The position numbers and the translations under genes were made by a program. A model generated the notes under the pieces. It was not told the origin of the DNA. It saw only the letters and a list, made by a program, of their open reading frames with translations, and did not search any database. A stretch of 64,000 bases of DNA from Psychroflexus salis (lineage in GTDB: Bacteria > Bacteroidota > Bacteroidia > Flavobacteriales > Flavobacteriaceae), in NCBI RefSeq assembly GCF_014640175.1, contig NZ_BMGL01000003.1:177391-241390 (forward strand), in the 5' to 3' direction. Below, in pieces: positions 19,085 to 29,015 of this stretch (position 1 is the stretch's first letter; each line of letters opens with the position of its first letter).

Positions 19085-20131
19085 ATGAAGTATTTTAAGT
19101 ATTTATCTTTTTTATTATTTACTAGTATTTTATTAACCGCTTGTAGCGACGACGATGATTTTAATTCGCAAACTCCAATACCAACAGGCGATTATGCCGA
19201 TGGTTTTTTTGTGGTGAACGAAGGTCCTTTTGGTGGAACAGGCTCGTTAAGTTTTATAAAAAATGATTTTTCTGAAGTAACTCAAAATGCATTTGTAGCC
19301 GAAAATCCAAATGAAGATTTGGGAAGTTTCATTCAATCTGTGTTTTTTGATGAAGAACGTATGTTTATTATATCTAACGGAAGTAATTTAATTAATGTGG
19401 TAAATCGGTATACCTTAGAATTTATTGCTTTAATCGATGCAGGATTTGAAGTTCCGCGTTACGGAACAATTTTAAATAACAAAGCTTATGTAACTAATTT
19501 AGCTAGTTTTGGAAGTACTACAGACGATTTTGTTTCAGTAATTAATTTGGAAACCTACCAAGTTGAAAACACCATCCCTGTGAATAACATTGCCAACCAA
19601 ATTGAAGCAGTTAACGGAAAACTCATTGTTGAAAATTCAGCTTTTTCTGATGGAAACAGTTTAACTGTAATTGATGCCGCTTCACAAGAAATAGAATCTC
19701 TGGTTGAAGTAGGAGCAGGCCTAAACTCGATGGTTTTATTAAATAATGAAATTTTTACGTTAAGCGCAACACAATTTTCTAGAATAAATACCAATTCATT
19801 TTCAATTGATGCAAGTGTTGATTTTAATGAAGAACAAGGCAATTTTCAAAATCTACAAGTAGCCAACGGAAAAGTTTACTACACTTCTGGGAATGCTGTT
19901 TACTTCACAAATTTAACAGATCTAAATTTTGAAGAAGAAGCCTTGTTTTCTTATGAAACTGATTCTGCTTTTGGAATGTTTTATGGTTTTGCGGTTCAGA
20001 ATAATCAAATTTATATAGCTGACGGAAGTGATTTTGCATCCAACGGAACTATTTTGGTATACAATGAATCTGGACAATTGCTTTTTGAAACTGAAGCTGG
20101 CTTAGGACCTAACGGATTTTATTTTAACTAA
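19085..20131 (+). CDS. BtuG-like YncE/DUF5074 beta-propeller lipoprotein
   Basis: 348 residues starting 9 bp after btuB. Lipoprotein signal SILLTAC followed by SDDDD, an acidic stretch that in Bacteroidota favours surface export of lipoproteins. The body shows repeated propeller-type strands (GSLSFIKNDF, FVSVINLETYQVE, SLTVIDAASQEIES). In Bacteroides thetaiotaomicron the equivalent BtuG sits on BtuB and captures cobalamin with extreme affinity. Position and fold make the same role likely here; the sequence relation to characterised BtuG was judged by pattern, not alignment. Confidence 0.82.
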   Translation: MKYFKYLSFLLFTSILLTACSDDDDFNSQTPIPTGDYADGFFVVNEGPFGGTGSLSFIKNDFSEVTQNAFVAENPNEDLGSFIQSVFFDEERMFIISNGSNLINVVNRYTLEFIALIDAGFEVPRYGTILNNKAYVTNLASFGSTTDDFVSVINLETYQVENTIPVNNIANQIEAVNGKLIVENSAFSDGNSLTVIDAASQEIESLVEVGAGLNSMVLLNNEIFTLSATQFSRINTNSFSIDASVDFNEEQGNFQNLQVANGKVYYTSGNAVYFTNLTDLNFEEEALFSYETDSAFGMFYGFAVQNNQIYIADGSDFASNGTILVYNESGQLLFETEAGLGPNGFYFN

Positions 20132-20237
20132 AAGTTTTAGCACACAATATTTAGTTTTAGCTGACTGTATAATAATTCCAATTATTAACAATCTTAAAGC
20201 CAATGGCTTGGTTAGTGAATGATTAAAATTTAATAAT

Positions 20238-20807
20238 ATGAAACATAAATTTGCAAAAATGAGTTGCTTAGATGTTTATTTGTCTTCGCTCTCGACTAAA
20301 GAATACCAAAAAATTAAGATGAAAATTGGCTCAAATGCCATTCGATTTATGCCTTTACAATCTTGGGATGTTTATATTTCACACTTTCATGAATTGATAC
20401 ATTTGTCTAAAATTGAAGCCGATGTACATCAAGTTTCCGTATTTGCTGAAAAATTTAGTTGGGATGTAAATATGAAAGATTTATTCAAAAAAGCAGATTA
20501 CGATGCTTTGATTATTACAGATGCTGATCAAAAGATTTTGTGGGTAAATGATGGATTTTCAAAAATGACGGGTTATTCTAAAAAATATGCTATAGATAAA
20601 ACTCCACGTTTTCTTCAAGGAGAAAAAACCGATGTACAATCAAAACAGCAAATTCGCTTACATTTAAAAGAGCACAAAGTGTTTAAAGATGTAATTTATA
20701 ATTACAAAAATGACAACAGCTTGTATAAATGTGAAGTAAAAATTGTTCCCTTATTTGGAGCCAACAATAATTTGCATTACATCGCTTTAGAAAAGGAAGT
20801 AGGATAA
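20238..20807 (+). CDS. PAS protein with LOV-like RFLQG motif lacking the photoactive Cys
   Basis: 189 residues. The first ~85 form an uncharacterised helical part; residues ~88-188 form a PAS domain (ALIITDADQKILWVNDGFSK, MTGYSKKYAIDKTPRFLQG). The GxNCRFLQ signature of flavin LOV photoreceptors appears as DKTPRFLQG, with Pro where the adduct-forming Cys should be. There is no output domain, so it would act by protein contact. It follows the cobalamin genes by 106 bp; co-regulation is possible but not shown. Flavin or another ligand may still bind. Confidence 0.75.
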   Translation: MKHKFAKMSCLDVYLSSLSTKEYQKIKMKIGSNAIRFMPLQSWDVYISHFHELIHLSKIEADVHQVSVFAEKFSWDVNMKDLFKKADYDALIITDADQKILWVNDGFSKMTGYSKKYAIDKTPRFLQGEKTDVQSKQQIRLHLKEHKVFKDVIYNYKNDNSLYKCEVKIVPLFGANNNLHYIALEKEVG

Positions 20808-20822
20808 TTTAAACAAACTACA

Positions 20823-22220
20823 TTACACCGCAATCTTATTTTTAATTTGTGCCGAAATTTTAAAAGCTGCTTCACGACCATCCAATGCTGCATTTACGGC
20901 TAAATCTGCTCCGCGCACCATATCGCCACCAGCATAAACACCAGTTAAACTGGTTTGGTAATTTTCGTCTACTTCAATGCCACCGTAGGTGTTAGCTTTA
21001 ATCCCCGCTTTATTTAAAAATTTAATTTGTTGATGATTGAATCCTAAAGCTAAAATAATGATGTCAGCTTCTATAATAAATTCAGAGTTTTCTACTTCAA
21101 CTACCTTACCACGTGGGGATTTTTCATCTGAAGCTATTTTGGTTTTTACAAATTTCATTCCTATGATTTTACCTTTCTCATCGGCTACAAAATGTTTTGG
21201 AGCAGTGGTAAAAATAAATTCGATGCCTTCTTCTTTGGCTGCTTTTACTTCTTTGTCACTTCCAGGCATATTTTCTTCGTCACGTCGGTACACGCACTTT
21301 ACGCTTTTGGCTCCAGAACGAATACTAGTGCGTACACAGTCCATTGCCGTATCGCCACCACCAATCACCACTACATTTTTACCATGCACATTGTATTTTA
21401 AATCAAAATCTTTACCCAAACGCTTCTTTTGAATATTGGTTAAAAATGGGACTGCCATATACACATGTTCACTATTGTAACCTTCATGATTGAGCACTCT
21501 GCCTTCAGTTGCTCCAAAACCCATAAAAACCGCATCGTGCTCATTTCGTAGCTCTTCAAAACTAATGTCTTTACCAACTTCGGTATTTAATTTAAGTTCC
21601 ATTCCGGCTTCTAATAATAGTTGTATTCTTCTGAAGACATCTTTCTTTTCTAGTTTAAATTCAGGAATTCCGTACAGTAATAATCCGCCTGGTTCATCTG
21701 CTTTTTCAAATATAACGGGTTTAATTCCTGCTCTCAGCAAAAAATTGGCACAAGAGATACCAGCGGGACCTGAACCAATAATGGCTACTTTTTTATCAGA
21801 AAGTTGCTTAGGAAAACTAGGTTTTAGTCCATTTTCAAAGCCTTTTTCGTTAATGTGTACTTCAATAGAACCGATAGTTACAGCGCCATGACCATCGTTT
21901 AGTGTGCAAGCACCTTCGCAAAGTCGATTGTGTGGACAAATCTTACCAAGAATTTCGGGAAACGGAGATGTTTCATTCGAAATTTGGAAAGCTTTTTCAT
22001 CGTTGCCTTCTGCATTGAATTTTAACCAATGCGGAATGTTGTTGTTTAACGGGCAACCCGATGATGCGCAATACGGAATTCCACATTGAATACAACGGCT
22101 AGATTGTCCTTTAGCAGTAGTATCAGAGTAAGCTTCGTAAATTTCGTTATAATTTGCTAAACGCTCTTTGGCATTTATTTTTTTTCGTTCTAAGCGTTCT
22201 ATTTTGGTGTAATCGTACAT
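20823..22220 (-). CDS. gltD: Glutamate synthase small subunit
   Basis: 465 residues, slightly short for GltD. The N-terminal Fe-S region contains CIQCGIPYCASSGCPLNN and CPHNRLCEGACTL. Two nucleotide-binding folds follow: the FAD site (VAIIGSGPAGISCANFLL) and the NADPH site (VVVIGGGDTAMDCVRTS). The C-terminal GVYAGGDMVRGADL is the FAD motif. It passes electrons from NAD(P)H to GltB for ammonium assimilation. It lies 11 bp downstream of gltB in the same operon. Confidence 0.96.
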   Translation of the reverse strand: MYDYTKIERLERKKINAKERLANYNEIYEAYSDTTAKGQSSRCIQCGIPYCASSGCPLNNNIPHWLKFNAEGNDEKAFQISNETSPFPEILGKICPHNRLCEGACTLNDGHGAVTIGSIEVHINEKGFENGLKPSFPKQLSDKKVAIIGSGPAGISCANFLLRAGIKPVIFEKADEPGGLLLYGIPEFKLEKKDVFRRIQLLLEAGMELKLNTEVGKDISFEELRNEHDAVFMGFGATEGRVLNHEGYNSEHVYMAVPFLTNIQKKRLGKDFDLKYNVHGKNVVVIGGGDTAMDCVRTSIRSGAKSVKCVYRRDEENMPGSDKEVKAAKEEGIEFIFTTAPKHFVADEKGKIIGMKFVKTKIASDEKSPRGKVVEVENSEFIIEADIIILALGFNHQQIKFLNKAGIKANTYGGIEVDENYQTSLTGVYAGGDMVRGADLAVNAALDGREAAFKISAQIKNKIAV

Positions 22221-22231
22221 TAGTTTTGTTT

Positions 22232-25200
22232 TTAGTTTCCTTCAAATGGGTTTAGTGGTGCTTTCATATCTTTTGGTGTTACAAGCCAAAAGAAACGCAA
22301 TTCTGCTAAAAAGTGGGTAAGAAGTTTTTTAGCCGTTTCACTTTGAGTTCGGTAAATATAACTGCGTAAAATTTTCTTTAAGTAGTGTCGAGCTTCTTCA
22401 GTTTCTTCGGTGTCGATACGCTCTAATTTTACTAACTCCATATTTACTTTATCGAAAAAGCTCAAATCTTTATCGTACACAAAAGCAGCGCCACCCGTCA
22501 TTCCTGCACCAAAGTTGTAGCCAGTTTTTCCGAGAATTACCACAGTGCCACCAGTCATATATTCGCAAGCATGGTCGCCAGTTCCTTCTACAACTGCTAA
22601 GGCACCAGAATTACGCACTGCAAAACGCTCGCCTACACTTCCTGTAATAAATAGTTTTCCACCTGTTGCACCGTATAAACACGTATTGCCGGCGATGCTC
22701 ATTTGTTTATTTGTGTCTTTTGGACGAATTACAATACGTCCGCCACGCATACCTTTACCAACATAATCATTGGCATTTCCAGTTAAATATAAGGACATGC
22801 CTTGACTTAAAAATGCGCCAAACGACTGACCTGCATTTCCTTTGATATAATAAATTAAACTGTCTTTGGGTAAGCCAACATCGCCATATTTTTCTGCTAT
22901 AAATCCGCTGGTGTATGTTCCAAAACTTCGGTTAGTATTATTGATTTCAAGGCTTAAACTTTTCGAATTCTTGGGTTTTTCTATAAAGAATTTTACTTCT
23001 TTAAAAATTTCTTTTTCAAAAGTATTTTTATCGAAAGGATCATTGTGTTTGATACGCTGAATGTTTTCGCCTTTATAATCAAATAAGATAGATTTAAAAT
23101 CGAATTTATCTGCTATTTCGTTTTCAACTACATCAAGCAATTCCGTTTTTCCAATTACATCATCTAGACTAGTGTAACCTAATTTTGCTAAAATTTCCCG
23201 AATATCCTGTGCAATATGTTGTAAATATTGAACAATGGCTTCTACAGTTCCCGTATAATGTTCGCGAAGCGTTTCATTTTGAGTAGCAATTCCCACGCTG
23301 CATTTATTTAAATGGCAAACCCGTAAAATTTTACATCCAACGGTATTCAATAATACGGTACCAAAACCAAAGGTTTCAGCACCCATAATAGCAGCTTTAA
23401 CTACATCTAAACCTGTTTTTAATCCCCCATCAGTTTGCAACTCAATACTTTTTCGTAAATCGTTTACTTTAAGTGCATTATGTGCTTCAATTAATCCTAA
23501 TTCCCATGGATTTCCTGCAAATTTAATAGATGCCAATTGTGCAGCACCCGTTCCACCATCGCATCCTGAAATAATAATTTTATCGGCATAGGCTTTAGCT
23601 ACACCCACTGCAATAGTTCCTACACCTGAAGATGAAACTAACTTTACACTTACGCGCGCTTTTGGATTAATTTGCTTTAAATCGTAAATAAGTTGTGCTA
23701 AATCTTCAATAGAATAAATATCGTGATGTGGCGGTGGCGAAATTAAAGTTACACCAGGCATGGTATGGCGTAAATTGGCGATTAAAGGGGTTACTTTTTT
23801 TCCGGGTAATTGACCACCTTCACCTGGTTTTGCCCCTTGTGCGAGTTTAATTTGAATTTCTTCTGCACTGCGTAAATATTGCGGAGTTACCCCAAATCGA
23901 CCAGAAGCTACTTGTTTTATTTTACTATTTTTTATAGTGTTGAATCGTTTACGGTCTTCTCCGCCTTCGCCAGAATTGCTCATGGCACCAATTTGATTCA
24001 TAGCTTCTGCCAGAGCTTCGTGGGCTTCAGGTGAAATGGCGCCCAAACTCATGGCAGCCGAATTAAACCGCCATGTAATATCTTCGATGGGCTCTACTTC
24101 TTCAACTGAAATAGATTTTTTAGTTGAATTTAAATTATAAAAATCCCGAATCATCCGAAAACCCCGTTGGTTAATTCTGTTTTGAACAGCATCGTATTCA
24201 TCTTTATTTAAGCTAGCTGCAAAACGCCGAATACCCATAGAAACCGCAGGTGCATAATCGTGGTATTCGCCTTTAGGCATATATTTATAAAAACTACCTA
24301 CTTCTAATTCATATTGATTTGAAAATTCATTTAATTGAAATGTTTTAGCATGGTCTTGATCAATTCGCATTTCGATGTCTTTATAAGTCAATCCTGCTAA
24401 AAACGTATGAGCATTACTAAAACATTCGTCTGTAATTTCTTTGCTTAAACCTATAATATCGAACAAACCGCTATGCTGGTAACTATCTATGGCGCAAATT
24501 CCCATTTTTGACATAATTTTTAACAATCCTGCATTTAAGGCATGATGTATATTTTGCAATGCCTTTTTTTGCACGAGTTTTAAGTTATGGTTTTTAGCTT
24601 TTTTGTTACGCTCGGCAATAGTTAAAGCAGTACCATATAATAAATAGGGATAAACCGCTGTGGCACCAAAACCAATTACAACTGCACATGAATGCGAATC
24701 GTATAATTCGCCAGAGCAAACTATAATAGAGACTTTGCTGCGAAGTTGATGTTTAGACAAATAATTATTTACAAACCCAACCATTAATGGAATGGGAATT
24801 ATTTTTTGTGAATTAGATAAACAACGATCATCTAAAATAACCATGCTAATGTTATCTTCTTCAATAGCTTTTTTTATTTGAAAAGCGATATTAAATAAAG
24901 ATTGATGTAAATTTTGCTCAAATGAAGTGGAGAAGCTTTTGTATTTGTAAGCAGATTTATAATTGGAATGATTTGGGTTTCCGAAGTTTTTAATGATATC
25001 TAGTTTTTCTTTAGATAGCACAGGACTATTTAAGCGAAGACCCGTTGCATTTTCGGGCACTTCTTTTAAAATATTTCCGCGTGGTCCTAAGGTAACACTT
25101 AAAGACATAATAAGTTTTTCGCGAAGCGGATCTACAGCTGGGTTGGTAACCTGAGCAAACTTTTGTCTAAAAAAGTCGGTAAAATTACGTTGCACTTGGC

Positions 25201-26671
25201 TAAAACAAGCTAGGGGCGTATCGTCTCCCATCGAACCGATTTCTTCTTTCCCATTTTGAAGCATAGGAGCGATAATTTGCTCTACCGTTTCATGCGTATA
25301 ATTAAAATAACGCTGATAAACCAAAGCATCATTTAATTGGTAATCTGAAAAATCTACAAAATTTTCATCGTAATGTTCAGCCAAGTAATGCTGATGTTTT
25401 GCAAGCCATTCGCCATAAGGCTGAGAATTTTTTAAGTAATCGCGAATTTCTTCATTCATTAAAACCTTGCCATGTTTTGTATCGACTGCAATAGCTTCGC
25501 CACCATGAAGTTTACCTTGGTATTTAACATTTTCTTCATCAATATCAATTACGCCTAATTCACTTGCGATAAGAAATCGATTATCTTTTGTAATAATGTA
25601 TTTAGCTGGGCGCAAACCATTCCTATCCATTGCGGTGGCTAAATATCTGCCATCCGTAAAGTTTAGTGCAGCCGGACCATCCCAAGCTTCAAAATTAGCC
25701 GTTAAATATTCGTAATAAGCGCGAATTTTAGCATCTTGCTTGGGTAAATTTTGCCAAGCAGGTGGAAACATGCTGCTCATGGCTTTAAAAAAATTAACTC
25801 CGTTAGCCAACAGGTATTCAAACATATTATCTACACTTCCGCTATCGCTAGCATCTTGATCTAGTATTTCACCGATTTCTTTTAATTCTTTAGCAGAGTA
25901 AACATTACTTTCTACTTTTTCAGTATTGATTTTTACATTAAAACGATTACCATTTATGGCATTGATTTCACCATTGTGAGCTAAAGTTCGAAATGGTTGA
26001 GCAAGCGACCAACGTGGTAAGGTGTTGGTAGAAAAACGCTGATGAAATAAAGCAAAACCTGTTTTAAATTCATCTCCTTGTAAATCCAAATAAAAATCTT
26101 TCAACAAGTCTGGTTTTACCAATCCTTTATAACTAATTACGTAAGGCGAAAGTGAAGCGATGTAAAAATCTTTATCTTTGGGTAAGTTGTTTTCAGTTTG
26201 TTTTCTACACAAATACAAAAACTCTTCAAAGCGTTGTTCGGCAACTGGAGCGTTTGGGATGATGAAGGCATGTTTAAGATCTGGAATGCATTTCAGGGCT
26301 TGGTCGCCTAAAAAAGATTTATCGATAGGAACATCACGATAGAAGAGTAATTTTAAATCGTATTTTCCAAGCGCATTTTCAAATACTGTTTTTTGATTTT
26401 GATTAGTGAAGAATATACTTCCCACTGCATATTTCTTTGGTAGAGAAAAGCCATTAGCTAAAGCTATGTTTTTCATAAACTCGTGTGGCATGGCAGTTAA
26501 AATTCCGCATCCATCGCCACTTTTTCCATCAGCTGCTATGGCACCACGGTGCATCATTCTTCCTAATGCCGTAAGCGCGTCATCTTTTATTTGCGCATCG
26601 GGTTTGCCATCTATGTTAGCAATAATTCCACAACCACAACTGTCTTTAAATCCATGAATTAAATCTTGCAT
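22232..26671 (-). CDS. gltB: Glutamate synthase large subunit
   Basis: 1479 residues, full length. A short pro-sequence precedes the probable catalytic Cys12 (DSCGCGIIANIDG) of the class II amidotransferase domain. Next come the central domain, the FMN-binding synthase domain (SGEGGEDRKRF, GVTPQYLRSAEEIQIK, GCDGGTGAAQLASIKF), the 3Fe-4S cysteines (CKILRVCHLNKCSVGIATQ), and the C-terminal glutamine-amide beta-helix with repeated GG motifs (GKGMRGGRIVI, GATGGKLFI). It makes two glutamates from glutamine and 2-oxoglutarate. It is first in the gltBD operon. Confidence 0.97.
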   Translation of the reverse strand: MQDLIHGFKDSCGCGIIANIDGKPDAQIKDDALTALGRMMHRGAIAADGKSGDGCGILTAMPHEFMKNIALANGFSLPKKYAVGSIFFTNQNQKTVFENALGKYDLKLLFYRDVPIDKSFLGDQALKCIPDLKHAFIIPNAPVAEQRFEEFLYLCRKQTENNLPKDKDFYIASLSPYVISYKGLVKPDLLKDFYLDLQGDEFKTGFALFHQRFSTNTLPRWSLAQPFRTLAHNGEINAINGNRFNVKINTEKVESNVYSAKELKEIGEILDQDASDSGSVDNMFEYLLANGVNFFKAMSSMFPPAWQNLPKQDAKIRAYYEYLTANFEAWDGPAALNFTDGRYLATAMDRNGLRPAKYIITKDNRFLIASELGVIDIDEENVKYQGKLHGGEAIAVDTKHGKVLMNEEIRDYLKNSQPYGEWLAKHQHYLAEHYDENFVDFSDYQLNDALVYQRYFNYTHETVEQIIAPMLQNGKEEIGSMGDDTPLACFSQVQRNFTDFFRQKFAQVTNPAVDPLREKLIMSLSVTLGPRGNILKEVPENATGLRLNSPVLSKEKLDIIKNFGNPNHSNYKSAYKYKSFSTSFEQNLHQSLFNIAFQIKKAIEEDNISMVILDDRCLSNSQKIIPIPLMVGFVNNYLSKHQLRSKVSIIVCSGELYDSHSCAVVIGFGATAVYPYLLYGTALTIAERNKKAKNHNLKLVQKKALQNIHHALNAGLLKIMSKMGICAIDSYQHSGLFDIIGLSKEITDECFSNAHTFLAGLTYKDIEMRIDQDHAKTFQLNEFSNQYELEVGSFYKYMPKGEYHDYAPAVSMGIRRFAASLNKDEYDAVQNRINQRGFRMIRDFYNLNSTKKSISVEEVEPIEDITWRFNSAAMSLGAISPEAHEALAEAMNQIGAMSNSGEGGEDRKRFNTIKNSKIKQVASGRFGVTPQYLRSAEEIQIKLAQGAKPGEGGQLPGKKVTPLIANLRHTMPGVTLISPPPHHDIYSIEDLAQLIYDLKQINPKARVSVKLVSSSGVGTIAVGVAKAYADKIIISGCDGGTGAAQLASIKFAGNPWELGLIEAHNALKVNDLRKSIELQTDGGLKTGLDVVKAAIMGAETFGFGTVLLNTVGCKILRVCHLNKCSVGIATQNETLREHYTGTVEAIVQYLQHIAQDIREILAKLGYTSLDDVIGKTELLDVVENEIADKFDFKSILFDYKGENIQRIKHNDPFDKNTFEKEIFKEVKFFIEKPKNSKSLSLEINNTNRSFGTYTSGFIAEKYGDVGLPKDSLIYYIKGNAGQSFGAFLSQGMSLYLTGNANDYVGKGMRGGRIVIRPKDTNKQMSIAGNTCLYGATGGKLFITGSVGERFAVRNSGALAVVEGTGDHACEYMTGGTVVILGKTGYNFGAGMTGGAAFVYDKDLSFFDKVNMELVKLERIDTEETEEARHYLKKILRSYIYRTQSETAKKLLTHFLAELRFFWLVTPKDMKAPLNPFEGN

Positions 26672-26941
26672 ATATGAATAATTCTATTAAATGAGAATTC
26701 GAAATATACAGCAAAACAGCACTCAATTCAATTAATATTTACTAAAATATCTTAAATTATTAAAGATATTTTTTTAAAATCAATTTTTAGATAAGAAAAA
26801 TTAAATCTATAATTATGATTTTGATATTATGAAGCTTTTATATTTTCAATTTATTAATATTTGCTCTTTAATTTTTTAAATTGACAAAAAATAGTTGAAT
26901 TGTGATTTTAGTCTTTTATTATTTGTAATCGGTTTAAATTA
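26672..26941. other. AT-rich upstream region of gltB
   Basis: 270 bp of very AT-rich sequence. No gene, hairpin terminator or clear TAnnTTTG box recognised. It probably contains the minus-strand gltB promoter, which I cannot place. Confidence 0.3.
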
Positions 26942-27300
26942 CTATACATGTAAAATTCGCAATGCATTCAAAGTGAAAAGCAAGTGAATTGCGATGGAAA
27001 TGACAGCTATGTTCTCAAATTGACAGCCTAAGTCCAACATAAAACCAAATAACAAAGGACCAAGCGCAGTAGGGAAAAACATCATCATGGTATATAAACT
27101 ATTTACTGAATCGATAATGCGTTCACCATAAATTTCAGCTAAGGCTAAATTTTTAACGATTGAACCGAAACCATTGGTAAGGCCAAACCACTAATCAAGG
27201 CAATGTAAACCCAACAGGAAAGTTGCTAGGAGAATCACCATCAGCATAGGTTGTAAAAATCATCAGTGGTAAATTCGGGTGACCAATCCTTGAGTATCTT
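26942..27300 (-). pseudogene. Remnant of an MFS transporter (C-terminal end)
   Basis: On the minus strand from about 27165 down to a stop at 26942-26944 a frame reads NGFGSIVKNLALAEIYGERI, then SLYTMMMFFPTALGPLLFGF and MLDLG, ending LRILHV. This is the last part of an MFS transporter: a membrane helix pair with a GPLLFG motif. Upstream (27165-27300) related segments occur but are split by frame changes and stops, and no start remains. The beginning of the gene is gone, and the intact SulP transporter lies directly beyond. Confidence 0.7.
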
Positions 27301-27304
27301 GAAT

Positions 27305-28831
27305 TTATTCGTTTGCTAATACCTTATAGGTAGGGTCTTCAATAATATTTACATCAATAATTTCATCTGCATTTTGAAGCAACCTTCTACAATCTGGACT
27401 TAAATGCTTCAAATGAACCTTTTTATCAACTTTTTGATATCGTTCAGTAATTTTATTTAGCGCTTCAATAGCAGACATATCTACTACACGACTTTCATAA
27501 AAATCAATTACTATTTCATCTGGATCATTGGCTACATCAAATTTGTCATTAAATAGAGCAGTAGAGCCAAAAAATAGCGGTCCGTATATTTCATAATGTT
27601 TTACACCATTTTCATCGATGCTTTTGCGGGCGCGAATTCGTTTGGCATTATCCCAAGCAAAAACTAAAGCAGCGATAATTACACCTACTAAAACAGCAAG
27701 TGCTAAGTTGTGAAGAAATACAGTAACCAAAGTAACTAGTACCATTACCAAAACATCTGATTTAGGCATGCGTTTAATAGTTTTAAAACTTGCCCACTCG
27801 AATGTGCCGATAGAAACCATAATCATTAATCCTGTGAGTGCAGCCATTGGAAGCAACTCAATAACAGGTGCACCAAACATTACAAAAGCGAGCAAAGCCG
27901 ATGAAGCTATAATTCCAGAAAGTCTTGCACGAGCACCGTTAGAAACATTGATTAAACTTTGACCAATCATAGCACAACCACCCATGCCACTAAAAAAACC
28001 AGATAATAAGTTTGCAGCTCCTTGCGCCATGGCTTCTTTATTACTTTTACCACGTGTTTCGGTTATTTCATCAACAATATTTAAGGTTAACAAACTTTCA
28101 ATTAAACCTACACCTGCCATGATGCCAGCATAAGGCAGAATAACCATGAAAGTTTCCCAGTTTATAGGAATAGCAGGAATATGAAAAGGAGGAAAACCAC
28201 CACTAATGGAAGAAATATCGCCAACAGTTTTAGTATCAATTCCAAGGAAATATGTAATGGCAAAAATAACTAAAATAGAAACTAAAGAAGCTGGAACTGC
28301 GCGAGTTAATTTTGGTAATCCCCAAATAATGAGCATAGTAGTTAATACTAGGGCAAGTAAAATATATAAATTGGTACCTGAAAGCCAATTTCCATCTGCA
28401 TCTTTAAATTGTTCCAATTGGGACATAAAAATAATTACAGCCAGACCGTTTACAAATCCAAAAATTACGGGATGTGGAACGAGACGCATTAACTTTCCTA
28501 ATTTTAAGGCACCCGCTAAAAATTGAATTATTCCTGAAAGCACAACAGCAGCAAAAACATATTCAACTCCATAATCTTTAGCAAGCGTCACTACCACAAC
28601 CGCAATTGCTCCTGTAGCGCCAGAAATCATTCCTGGTCTGCCGCCAAAAATGGAAGTAACAAAAGCCATTACAAAAGCAGCGTAAAGACCAGTTAAAGGG
28701 CTTAATCCAGCAATAAGGGCAAAAGCCATGGCTTCAGGAACTAAAGCTAAAGCTACGGTGAGACCAGAAAGAATTTCAATTTTGTAATCTACTTTCTGCT
28801 TAAAATCAAATAGTTTAATGTATTTCTTCAT
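27305..28831 (-). CDS. SulP family inorganic anion transporter with STAS domain
   Basis: 508 residues from the ATG at 28831; an upstream in-frame Met at 28870 is possible but gives an odd N-terminus. Residues ~10-390 hold the multi-helix permease (LTVALALVPEAMAFALIAGL, FVTSIFGGRPGMISGATGAI, FFSGMGGCAMIGQS). The last ~100 form a STAS domain (FGSTALFNDKF, DFYESRVVDMSAIEALNKI). Members carry sulfate, bicarbonate or other anions, often with Na+. The sequence alone does not choose; Na+-dependent bicarbonate uptake as in BicA is one option. It stands alone. Confidence 0.9.
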   Translation of the reverse strand: MKKYIKLFDFKQKVDYKIEILSGLTVALALVPEAMAFALIAGLSPLTGLYAAFVMAFVTSIFGGRPGMISGATGAIAVVVVTLAKDYGVEYVFAAVVLSGIIQFLAGALKLGKLMRLVPHPVIFGFVNGLAVIIFMSQLEQFKDADGNWLSGTNLYILLALVLTTMLIIWGLPKLTRAVPASLVSILVIFAITYFLGIDTKTVGDISSISGGFPPFHIPAIPINWETFMVILPYAGIMAGVGLIESLLTLNIVDEITETRGKSNKEAMAQGAANLLSGFFSGMGGCAMIGQSLINVSNGARARLSGIIASSALLAFVMFGAPVIELLPMAALTGLMIMVSIGTFEWASFKTIKRMPKSDVLVMVLVTLVTVFLHNLALAVLVGVIIAALVFAWDNAKRIRARKSIDENGVKHYEIYGPLFFGSTALFNDKFDVANDPDEIVIDFYESRVVDMSAIEALNKITERYQKVDKKVHLKHLSPDCRRLLQNADEIIDVNIIEDPTYKVLANE

Positions 28832-29015
28832 AAGTTGAAGTTCGTAAATGCATAAAATTTCAGCTTGCAAAAGTAGGCTTTAAAACTGCATATCAAAACC
28901 TTTTTTAATGCAGTATTTTAAATTCAAATTACGAAAAGCTTTAAGTAAAATTAAATAGCTTCTTTATAGGAAATACAATTCATCAGAATTACTTGACTTA
29001 TAAATAATGAAATTG

